A stretch of DNA of 64,000 bases, taken from positions 62,001 through 126,000 of the forward strand of contig NZ_QGKL01000039.1 of assembly GCF_003172895.1 (NCBI RefSeq), given 5' to 3'. The notes beneath the pieces are model-generated. The model worked only from the letters and a program-made list of their open reading frames with translations. It was not told the DNA's origin and did no database searches. The translations under genes were made by a program, and so were the position numbers. Numbering within the stretch: position 1 is the first letter of the stretch; every line of letters begins with the position of its first letter. Of the stretch, positions 8,000-15,563 are shown in pieces. This DNA is from Leucothrix arctica (GTDB taxonomy: Bacteria; Pseudomonadota; Gammaproteobacteria; Thiotrichales; Thiotrichaceae).

Positions 8000-10900
8000 T
8001 TGACTACACTCGTTCCCAACTACAACGAAGAACACAGCGCCAAAATCCCCGCGCTAATGCTACTCACAAATCTCGGCTATCAGTTTATCCCACCAACAGA
8101 ATGCTCGGCACGTCGTGGCAGCTTATCAAATGTCGTCTTGCCTGATGTATTACAGGCTGTTCTGCAACAAAAAACCTTTTCATTTATGGGCAAGATGCAT
8201 CATTTGTCGAGTGCGGCGATTGATCGAATCGTTCAAGAGCTTGCAGCGCCAGCGATGAATGAAGGGTTAAAAGGCGCGAATGAAAAGCTCTACAACGCGT
8301 TCACTTATGGTGTTGGCGTGACGGAGTTTATTGACGGCAAAAAAGCTAACCCAACTATTCAGATTATTGACTGGGCAACGCCTGCGAATAACCAGTTTCA
8401 CTTTACCGAAGAGATGGAGGTTGAAAACACTAATGGCACGGGTAAGCGTATTCCTGATGTTGTTTGTTTTGTAAATGGTTTGCCGTGGGTAGTGATTGAG
8501 GCGAAGCGTCCTGACTCGTCTAAAGCGGGTAAGCCGACTGTTCTGGAAGGTGTGTCACAAACTATTCGTAATCAAAAGGTCGATGAAATCCCGCATTTGT
8601 TTGCTTACAGCCAGTTGGTGTTATCGGTAAGTGGGCGTGATGGTTTGTATGCGACTTGTGGTACGCCAAGAAAGTTTTGGGCGAAGTGGAAGGAAGAGCT
8701 TATTCCTGAAAGCGAGTTTGTGGCGCTAAAAAATAAGTCATTAACACCGTTACAGTTAGATCTTATTTTTGATCATCGCCCAGCGTCAGTACGTGCGGAG
8801 TATATGTCTCTTGCGGCTGGAGGTGACTTGGTGGTGTCAGAGCAGGATCGCTTGCTGGTGTCATTATTACGTCCCGATCGTTTGTTGGATATGGCTAAGC
8901 TATTCACGCTATTCGACCAGAAAGCGGGAAAGATTGTTGCGCGTTATCAGCAGTTCTTTGGTATCAAAGCGCTCATTGAGCGAGTGACTTCGTTTGACGA
9001 GAAGGGTGCTCGCGAAGGGGGTGTTATTTGGCATACCACGGGGTCGGGTAAGTCGTTCACTATGGTGTTTTTGTCGAAGGCGCTGATTTGGATTGAGGCG
9101 TTGGCGAAGTGCCGTGTGATTGTGGTGACTGACCGTGTGGATTTGGAAGGTCAGTTGGCGCGTACGTTTGCATCGGGTGGCGCGTTGACAGACAGAGATA
9201 AGAAAGATGCGATGGCGACCACGGGTAAGCGGTTGGCAGAGCAAATCGGTAAGGGTAATGAACGCATTATCTTTTCGATTATCAATAAGTTTGGTTCTGC
9301 GATTGAGTACCCTGAGTGCTTTAACGATAGCGCTGACATGATTGTGCTGGTGGATGAGGGGCATCGTAGTCAAAACGGTGAAAATAATATTCGTATGAAG
9401 CAGGCGTTGCCGAAAGCTGCGTATGTTGCGTTTACGGGTACGCCGTTGTTGAAGGATGATAAGACAGAAAACAAGTTTGGGAAGATTATTCACTCTTACA
9501 CCATGCAGCAGGCGGTGGAAGATAAAACGGTGACGCCTCTGTTGTATGAGGAACGTATTCCTGAGCTGAGTACTAACGACAAGGCGATTGATGCGTGGTT
9601 TGACCGTATTACTGACAAGCTGTCGGCAAAGCAGCGTACAGATTTAAAGCGTAAGTTTGCGCAGAAAGGGCAGGTCTACCAAACCGAAGGGCGTTTGGCG
9701 TTAATTGCTTATGATATTTCAGATCACTTTCAGAACTTTAAGCAGCAGGGTTTGAAAGGTCAGTTGGCTTGTGACTCTAAAGCGTCTGCCATTCACTATA
9801 AAAATGCCTTGGATAAGATTGGCAAAGTCACTTCTGTGGTGGCGATGTCTGCATCTGATACACGGGAGGGACATGATTCGGTAGATAAGGAAAGTACCGA
9901 TGTTGTGCAGAACTGGTGGAAAGAAAATGTTGGGAGTCAGGATGAGAAGACTTACACCCAGGAGATCATTGCTGCGTTTGGTGAGGCTGACGGCCCAGAC
10001 CTGATGATTGTGGTGGATAAGCTGTTAACGGGTTTTGATGAGCCAAAAAATACCGTGCTGTATATCGATAAGCCGTTGAAAGAGCACAACCTGATTCAGG
10101 CGATAGCGCGAGTGAATCGTTTGCATGAGAAGAAGCAGTTTGGTTACCTAATTGATTATCGAGGTATTTTGAAAGCGCTGGATGCGACGATTGCGGATTA
10201 TCAAGAATTGGCTGATCGCACGTTGGGTGGCTTTGATGCGGATGATTTGCAGGGCTTATATAGCAGCATGGAGACTGAGTATAAAAAGTTGCCGGGCTTA
10301 TATAGTGAGTTGTGGGCGATTTTTGATGGTGTTCAAAATACGGCTGATGGTGAAGCATTGCGGCAAGCCTTAGCTCCTAAAATTGATACGATTGACGGGC
10401 AGTTGACGGATACTAACCAGAAGAAGCGCGAAGACTTTTACAGTGTGCTGTCTGCGTTTGCTAACTGTTTGAAAGTGGCGTTACAGTCTGCAACGTACTT
10501 TGAAGATAAGAGCTTTGATGATAAGCGTGAGGGTTATAAAAAGACCTTGAAGTCGATGTCTGATTTGCGCAGGCAAGTGCGAGCGGATGCTGAGGAAACG
10601 GTGGATTATGATGAGTATGCAGACAACATTCGCGCCATGTTGGATAAGCATATTGGTGGCGTGAAGATTGAAGAGCCAGAGGGAGTATATCTGGTTGGTA
10701 ATATGGGTAAAGACGTTAAGCCTGACGAGATGAGTGATGATGAGGCGCGTAATAAGAAGGATGTGATTTCTGGGCGTATTACTAAGTCCATTGAGCAAGA
10801 CCTAGCAGATGACCCGTATGCGCAGGAATATTTTTCTAAGTTACTAAAGCAGGCGATTGAGCAGGCTAAAGAGATGTTTGATGCGCCTGTGAAGCAGTAT

Positions 10901-11266
10901 TTGTTGTTTGCTGAGTTGGAAGCGCAAGTTGTTGCTCGTGAGGTTAAAGACTTGCCGATGGATCGTTTTGCGGGGCTTGATCCTAAAATTAAGCGTCATG
11001 TTCAGGCGTATTACGGTTTATTCCCTCGTCACTTGGGTGAGGAGCATGATATTTCTGAGAATGAGTGCTTTGCGTTGGCAGTCATGATTGATGAAGTGGT
11101 GATGGCATTGGTAGCTGAGTATTCTATTAACCAGTCGGAACTTGAAAAGCAAGTGTCGAGTAAGTTATTACCTGACTTGTTTAAGGCGTGTGGAATTGAA
11201 AAGGCTAAGTTGATTATTGCGGATGTGATTCAGGTTATTCGTTTAGGTGTGTCGGGCAAGTATTAA
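8000..11266 (+). CDS. hsdR: type I restriction enzyme endonuclease subunit HsdR
   Basis: Motor and nuclease subunit of the restriction enzyme, 1088 residues and apparently intact. The nuclease motif is PD (152-153) with E-A-K (167-169). Walker A is TTGSGKS (346-352), the Walker B box is DEGHR (452-456, instead of DEAHR), then TGTP (479-482) and helicase motifs LLTGFDEP and QAIARVNR. The likely start is a TTG at 8000 preceded by AGGTG; the next ATG would remove 19 residues. A 53-bp gap follows hipB, so hsdR may have its own promoter. It overlaps the next gene by one base (TAATG). It is separated from hsdMS by the macrodomain and hipAB genes. Confidence 0.95.
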   Translation: MTTLVPNYNEEHSAKIPALMLLTNLGYQFIPPTECSARRGSLSNVVLPDVLQAVLQQKTFSFMGKMHHLSSAAIDRIVQELAAPAMNEGLKGANEKLYNAFTYGVGVTEFIDGKKANPTIQIIDWATPANNQFHFTEEMEVENTNGTGKRIPDVVCFVNGLPWVVIEAKRPDSSKAGKPTVLEGVSQTIRNQKVDEIPHLFAYSQLVLSVSGRDGLYATCGTPRKFWAKWKEELIPESEFVALKNKSLTPLQLDLIFDHRPASVRAEYMSLAAGGDLVVSEQDRLLVSLLRPDRLLDMAKLFTLFDQKAGKIVARYQQFFGIKALIERVTSFDEKGAREGGVIWHTTGSGKSFTMVFLSKALIWIEALAKCRVIVVTDRVDLEGQLARTFASGGALTDRDKKDAMATTGKRLAEQIGKGNERIIFSIINKFGSAIEYPECFNDSADMIVLVDEGHRSQNGENNIRMKQALPKAAYVAFTGTPLLKDDKTENKFGKIIHSYTMQQAVEDKTVTPLLYEERIPELSTNDKAIDAWFDRITDKLSAKQRTDLKRKFAQKGQVYQTEGRLALIAYDISDHFQNFKQQGLKGQLACDSKASAIHYKNALDKIGKVTSVVAMSASDTREGHDSVDKESTDVVQNWWKENVGSQDEKTYTQEIIAAFGEADGPDLMIVVDKLLTGFDEPKNTVLYIDKPLKEHNLIQAIARVNRLHEKKQFGYLIDYRGILKALDATIADYQELADRTLGGFDADDLQGLYSSMETEYKKLPGLYSELWAIFDGVQNTADGEALRQALAPKIDTIDGQLTDTNQKKREDFYSVLSAFANCLKVALQSATYFEDKSFDDKREGYKKTLKSMSDLRRQVRADAEETVDYDEYADNIRAMLDKHIGGVKIEEPEGVYLVGNMGKDVKPDEMSDDEARNKKDVISGRITKSIEQDLADDPYAQEYFSKLLKQAIEQAKEMFDAPVKQYLLFAELEAQVVAREVKDLPMDRFAGLDPKIKRHVQAYYGLFPRHLGEEHDISENECFALAVMIDEVVMALVAEYSINQSELEKQVSSKLLPDLFKACGIEKAKLIIADVIQVIRLGVSGKY

Positions 11267-12042
11267 TGACGTCGATCAGTGCTACTGAGCAGAACGATGA
11301 AGAGTATAGCTTTGTCTATGGTGATGAGGCGGTTACTTATGGCGTAGTTCGTAAGTCTGTTGTGGAAGGTAAAAAACGCAAAATAGCGATTAAAGTTCAT
11401 CCTAGTTGTGAGGTGGTGGTCAATGCGCCTGACGATGCGGAGCGGTCAGAGGTTCATGAAGCGATAATGAAGCGCGCGAAATGGATTTGTGAAGCGTTGC
11501 AGGAGTTTCGTACACAGCAGGCTTATGTGCAGTCTAAGCATTATGTAAGTGGCGAGGTGCAGTTTTATTTGGGCAGACGTTATGTGCTGAAAGTCGTGGA
11601 AGACGAAGCGGCTGTGCCAATGGTGAAAATGCAGCGTGGCAAGTTGTTGGTAACGCTTAAACGTTTTGATGAGCGTAAAGGTGGCTATACTAAAGTGATG
11701 GTTAGGCAGTGGTATCATTTACGGGCAGAGCGGGTTTTTCATGAGCGTTTAGCTGCTTTGTTACCGAAGGCAACTTGGGTAAAAGGAATTCCTAGTTTTC
11801 GTGTGTTGCCGATGAGTAAGCAGTGGGGAAGTTGTTCGGCAAAGGGCAGTCTGATGTTAAACCCGCATCTGATTAAAGCGCCAAAGGAGTGTATTGATTA
11901 TGTGATCTTGCATGAGCTTTGTCATATTGCGGAGTACAACCACAGTGAACGCTTTTGGCGTTTACTGAGTAGCGTGATGCCGCAATGGCAGGATGTAAAA
12001 AGCCGTTTGGATGGTATGGCGGAGTTGTATTTAAACGAGTGA
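11266..12042 (+). CDS. YgjP/DUF45-type zinc metallopeptidase
   Basis: A 258-residue protein of the YgjP-like (M48/WLM-related) family. The zinc motif HELCH is followed by AEYNHSERFW, with the third ligand expected in this NHSxxFW segment, a family hallmark. The upstream MSKQWGSCSAKG strand is also conserved. Genes of this type are often found beside hsdR, but their role in restriction systems is not established. Its ATG overlaps the hsdR stop by one base, so the two are translationally coupled. The protein has no signal peptide and should be cytoplasmic. Confidence 0.85.
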   Translation: MTSISATEQNDEEYSFVYGDEAVTYGVVRKSVVEGKKRKIAIKVHPSCEVVVNAPDDAERSEVHEAIMKRAKWICEALQEFRTQQAYVQSKHYVSGEVQFYLGRRYVLKVVEDEAAVPMVKMQRGKLLVTLKRFDERKGGYTKVMVRQWYHLRAERVFHERLAALLPKATWVKGIPSFRVLPMSKQWGSCSAKGSLMLNPHLIKAPKECIDYVILHELCHIAEYNHSERFWRLLSSVMPQWQDVKSRLDGMAELYLNE

Positions 12043-12111
12043 AAATTCGATCCAAAGACTAATTTAGGGGCTGAGTAAGACTTCAGGCAGACATACTAGC
12101 CCCACTGAGGT

Positions 12112-12130
12112 CTGTATTATGACAATACAG
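12112..12130. repeat. inverted repeat at the 3' end of the NIPSNAP gene
   Basis: Perfect 7-bp arms CTGTATT and AATACAG with the 5-base loop ATGAC, covering the stop codon of the leftward gene. It lies between convergent genes. No T-run follows, so it is at best a weak terminator. Confidence 0.25.
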
Positions 12131-12422
12131 GTCTAAGGAAACTACGCTCAAAGCGTGTTATACATTTTGTTTCTTTTGCGTAATTAATAGCAGCTTGGCT
12201 ATCGGCATCGTTAGCCACCTTTTCTTTATATTGCTCATAAGCGGCAAAACTAGGGAAGCTCACCAAGGCTAAACCAATATCGCCAGTGCTCTCAGAAGGT
12301 AAGAAATAACCGTGATGCTGTCCGCCAAGTCTATTAACGATGGCAATCCATAATTTGGCATAATGTTCAAATTCATTTATTTTTTCTGCGTCTATCACAT
12401 AGCTTAACTGGCATGTAATCAT
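12117..12422 (-). CDS. NIPSNAP-family protein
   Basis: A 101-residue protein, the size of a single NIPSNAP/dimeric alpha-beta barrel domain. Typical features are the N-terminal strand MITCQLSYVID, an EFEHYAKLWI helix, GGQHHGYFLPSE, and the C-terminal YAKETKCITRFERSF. Members form ferredoxin-like dimers; a biochemical role is not defined. It is monocistronic, faces the restriction block end-to-end and is divergent from egtB. An AGGA precedes the ATG (read leftward). Confidence 0.75.
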   Translation of the reverse strand: MITCQLSYVIDAEKINEFEHYAKLWIAIVNRLGGQHHGYFLPSESTGDIGLALVSFPSFAAYEQYKEKVANDADSQAAINYAKETKCITRFERSFLRPVLS

Positions 12423-12725
12423 GATTCATTCCTCTTGTTTTTTATTTGCAAAGCAAATAAGGCCGATGGTTCGGTGTGTTATTAAAGGTAGCAGTAAATT
12501 TACTACCATTGCCTCGATAGCATCCATCAAGGAGCGCGCATTCTAGCATGCACATCTCCATAAAAGCCCCACAGATTGTTATCATCTATACCCCTGATAA
12601 CGCTATGGGCTTAACAAGTCACGTTCAAAATCCTATTACTATTTGCCAATTAATGATGAACTCGTTACGCTTCGACGGTAGTTTAAAGAGTACGCATAAT
12701 AAACATTAAGCAAAATAAGGCAGCG
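12423..12725. promoter_or_regulatory. 303-bp divergent intergenic region between NIPSNAP gene and egtB
   Basis: It contains no credible gene. It holds two palindromes: TTATTTGC/GCAAATAA around AAA (12442-12460), and AGTAAATTTACT (12493-12504) set inside a GGTAG/CTACC pair (12487-12507). Both sit nearer the leftward gene, where they could be operators. A CATAAT hexamer about 30 bp before egtB may be its -10 box. Regulator identity is unknown. Confidence 0.4.
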
Positions 12726-13886
12726 ATGAAAAAGAACCTTACACAAGCGTATCGCGATGTTAGGCAATACACAGAGCAACTTTGCAAACCACTCAATGTT
12801 GAGGATTACGTCCCTCAAGCCGTTGATTATGCGAGTCCACCAAAGTGGCACTTGGCGCATGTAACGTGGTTCTTTGAAACCATGATTTTACAAAAACACC
12901 TCGAAGGCTATGAGGTATTTAACGAGTCGTTTAACTTCTTATTTAACAGCTATTACCAAACCATTGGTAAGCGTGCAATGCGTGCTGAGCGCGGTGTGAT
13001 GACACGCCCAACTGTGGGTGAGGTTTACCAATACCGCCAGCATGTTGACGTTTATATGGCAGAGCTACTGGCTGGTGAGGTTTCACAAGAACTTGAAGAC
13101 TTAGTGGTGTTGGGACTTAACCACGAACAACAACATCAAGAGCTACTGATTACTGATTTAAAGTATGTTTTGGCGTTGAATCCAATGGCACCCGTCTATC
13201 GTAAAGATAGCAACCTAGTGGCTGATCACAATGCTGACTCGGAGTTTGAGTGGTTGTCATTTGGTCAGGGCGTGCATTCAGTTGGTTATCAAGGCAACGG
13301 TTTTTGTTTTGATAATGAGCAGTCCGTTCACAATACCTATATTCAATCATTTGAAATCTCGACGAGCTTGGTCACCAATGGTGAATACCTAGCGTTCATG
13401 AAAGCAGGTGGTTATGAGAACTTTAATCACTGGCTAGATGAAGGCTGGGCGTGGGTAAATAAATTCGAAGTAAAGTCGCCGCTGTATTGGCAAGAGGTTG
13501 ATGGCGAGTGGTTTTACTACACGCTAGCAGGTTTACAGCCTGTTGATCCTGACGCGATTTTAAGTCATGTGTCTTTCTACGAAGCGAATGCGTTTGCACA
13601 GTGGAAAGGTTGCCGCTTACCGACTGAGTTTGAGTGGGAAGTGGCCGCGCCAGGTTTAGACTGGGGCAAGCGCTGGGAGTGGACAAGTTCTGCTTATTTA
13701 CCTTATCCGAACTTTGCGATTAGCGAAGGCGCGGTGGGTGAGTACAACGGCAAGTTTATGGTTAATCAAATGGTATTGCGTGGTGCGTCGGTAGCAACGT
13801 CTGAAGGTCATAGTCGTTTAAGTTACCGCAACTTTTTCCACCCTTACTTTCAGTGGCAATTTTCAGGGATACGACTCGCAAAATGA
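12726..13886 (+). CDS. egtB: ergothioneine synthase EgtB (iron-dependent sulfoxide synthase)
   Basis: Couples a thiol donor to trimethylhistidine (hercynine) using Fe(II) and oxygen. The 386-residue protein has the N-terminal DinB-like four-helix domain with candidate iron ligands His45 (WHLAHVTWF), His133 and His137 (LNHEQQHQEL), then a C-terminal formylglycine-generating-enzyme/sulfatase-modifying domain (GCRLPTEFEWEVA). There is no fused methyltransferase, which separates it from OvoA. It ends in an ATGA overlap with egtD. No egtA or egtC gene is nearby, so the sulfur donor (gamma-glutamylcysteine or cysteine) cannot be decided here. Confidence 0.88.
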   Translation: MKKNLTQAYRDVRQYTEQLCKPLNVEDYVPQAVDYASPPKWHLAHVTWFFETMILQKHLEGYEVFNESFNFLFNSYYQTIGKRAMRAERGVMTRPTVGEVYQYRQHVDVYMAELLAGEVSQELEDLVVLGLNHEQQHQELLITDLKYVLALNPMAPVYRKDSNLVADHNADSEFEWLSFGQGVHSVGYQGNGFCFDNEQSVHNTYIQSFEISTSLVTNGEYLAFMKAGGYENFNHWLDEGWAWVNKFEVKSPLYWQEVDGEWFYYTLAGLQPVDPDAILSHVSFYEANAFAQWKGCRLPTEFEWEVAAPGLDWGKRWEWTSSAYLPYPNFAISEGAVGEYNGKFMVNQMVLRGASVATSEGHSRLSYRNFFHPYFQWQFSGIRLAK

Positions 13887-14842
13887 ATTCACAATTTGCC
13901 GCAGATGTTGATGCGGGCTTGAGTAAATCAAGCAAGACACTTCCTTCTAAGTACTTTTACGATAAGAAAGGCGATGAGCTGTTTATGCAGATCATGGCTT
14001 TACCTGAGTATTATTTAACGCGTGCCGAACTTGAGATTTTTACCGAGCAAACACCACTGTTAATTGATGCGTTGGGGATGAATAAGTCGCAGCATTTCGA
14101 GTTAATAGAGATGGGTGCGGGTGATGGTAGTAAGACTAAGTTCTTACTGAAGGGATTACTTGATCAAGGTTATGACTTTGATTATCTGCCGATTGATATC
14201 TCGGGGAATGTGCTTGAACACTTAGTTGAGACTTTGCAGCCTGAGCTGCTGAGCTTATCTATCAAAGCACAGCAGGGTGATTACTTTGAAATACTGAAGA
14301 CGCTTAAAGACAGTCATGCACCTAAGGTTGTGCTGTTTTTAGGGTCAAATATTGGTAATCAGAGCGACGAGCAAGCCGCTGCATTTATGTATAGCCTAGG
14401 TGAAAACTTAGCGCCGGGTGATCGCGTAGTACTGGGTGCTGACTTGATTAAGCCTGTTGATGTTGTGCTTCCCGCTTATAACGATTCACAGGGTGTTACT
14501 AAGGCGTTTAACCTGAATTTGCTGACGCGTATTAACCGTGAGTTGTCGGGTGACTTCGATGTAAGTCAGTTTGAGCATGCGCCTGAGTACACGGAAGAAG
14601 AGGGTATTGCCAAGAGTTTTATCCAGAGCAAAGTAGACCAGACGGTAACAATTGGCGCGATTGGGCAAACTTATTCGTTTAAAGCGGGTGAGAAAGTTCA
14701 CGTAGAGATCTCGCGAAAATATAATAAGAAGGTGCTGGCGGGTATTTTGAAAGATACGGACTTTAATCTGGTTAACACCTTAAAAGACAGTAAAGCCTAT
14801 TATGGTGACTTTATTTTGGAGCGAAGTGCTTCTGAGTCGTAG
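13883..14842 (+). CDS. egtD: L-histidine N-alpha-methyltransferase EgtD
   Basis: SAM-dependent enzyme that trimethylates histidine to hercynine, the substrate of EgtB. From the ATG at 13883 it has 319 residues; a GTG 30 bases upstream is less likely because the 13883 start forms an exact ATGA overlap with egtB. Features include the N-terminal LPSKYFYD segment, SAM motif EMGAGDGSKT (76-85), and the later FLGSNIGN loop. The length is normal for EgtD. Order egtB-egtD with overlapping codons argues for one transcript and matched synthesis of the two enzymes. Confidence 0.88.
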   Translation: MNSQFAADVDAGLSKSSKTLPSKYFYDKKGDELFMQIMALPEYYLTRAELEIFTEQTPLLIDALGMNKSQHFELIEMGAGDGSKTKFLLKGLLDQGYDFDYLPIDISGNVLEHLVETLQPELLSLSIKAQQGDYFEILKTLKDSHAPKVVLFLGSNIGNQSDEQAAAFMYSLGENLAPGDRVVLGADLIKPVDVVLPAYNDSQGVTKAFNLNLLTRINRELSGDFDVSQFEHAPEYTEEEGIAKSFIQSKVDQTVTIGAIGQTYSFKAGEKVHVEISRKYNKKVLAGILKDTDFNLVNTLKDSKAYYGDFILERSASES

Positions 14843-14905
14843 ATTGTGATTCTTTGTCGCTAGGTTATAATTAGCGCGAATTATTTATCAATAAAGGTTC
14901 CCCTG

Positions 14906-15472
14906 ATGCCGTTGTCGACAGCAGTCAAAAGAAAAGAAATGCACACGCGTGTGGTCACGTGTAAAGGTTATTTGCGTGAAGATGATCTTTGGGATATCGA
15001 AGGTAACATGGTCGATACTAAGCCTTATCGGTTTGGGAATATCGATCGCGGCGGGCATATTGAAGCTGAAGAGCCACTTCACGGTATGTGGGTGCGCTTG
15101 ACGATTGACGACCAGATGAAAGTACATGCAGCTGAGGCAGTTATTGATTATTCGCCTTATAGTCATTGCCCGAAAATAACACCTGACTATAGTAAGCTTG
15201 TTGGTCTTTCTCTAGGCTTGGGCTGGAATAAAACCGTTAGAACGTTAATGCGTGGGACAGCAGGTTGTACGCACCTTACTGAGTTGCTCGGGCCGATGGC
15301 AACGACGGCTTTTCAGACTGTTTTTAGTGGTCGTAGCGAAGGAACAAAGCAAGGTTTTGACCTTGAAGAACGATCTTACGAGCGTCCAGTAATGCTAAAT
15401 ACTTGCCATAGTTTTGCGACATCTAGTCCTGTTATCCAAAGAGACTTTCCGGATTACTACGAAGAAGGTTAA
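14906..15472 (+). CDS. DUF2889-family protein
   Basis: A 188-residue cytoplasmic protein of the DUF2889 family. Recognisable parts are the beta-rich start MHTRVVTCKGYLREDDLWDI, the middle DMWVRLTIDD-like strand (here GMWVRLTIDD), and the conserved cysteine-containing segment GTAGCTHLTELLGPM. Function is unknown. AAAGG lies eight bases before the ATG. It follows egtD by 63 bp in the same direction and might share its transcript. Confidence 0.8.
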   Translation: MPLSTAVKRKEMHTRVVTCKGYLREDDLWDIEGNMVDTKPYRFGNIDRGGHIEAEEPLHGMWVRLTIDDQMKVHAAEAVIDYSPYSHCPKITPDYSKLVGLSLGLGWNKTVRTLMRGTAGCTHLTELLGPMATTAFQTVFSGRSEGTKQGFDLEERSYERPVMLNTCHSFATSSPVIQRDFPDYYEEG

Positions 15473-15497
15473 CAACAAAGTATTAATAATCAACTAC

Positions 15498-15527
15498 TTG
15501 TTAAGGGTTGGTTAATAGGCGTATTAT
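15498..15527 (+). promoter_or_regulatory. candidate promoter of the secreted metalloprotease gene
   Basis: TTGTTA (15498-15503) and TATTAT (15522-15527) are 18 bp apart, 37 bp before the start codon at 15564. The match to sigma-70 is moderate. Confidence 0.35.
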
Positions 15528-15563
15528 AACCCCATCAATTCACAGGGGTCTGGGGTAAATAAT

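Noticed and set aside
8909-9493. 194-residue antisense frame inside hsdR
   Set aside because: Runs opposite to an intact hsdR with all motifs; composition is rich in Arg, Thr and Asn without any domain.
12639-12860. Leftward 73-residue frame over the egtB start
   Set aside because: Overlaps the egtB promoter and N-terminus, no ribosome-binding site or recognisable sequence.
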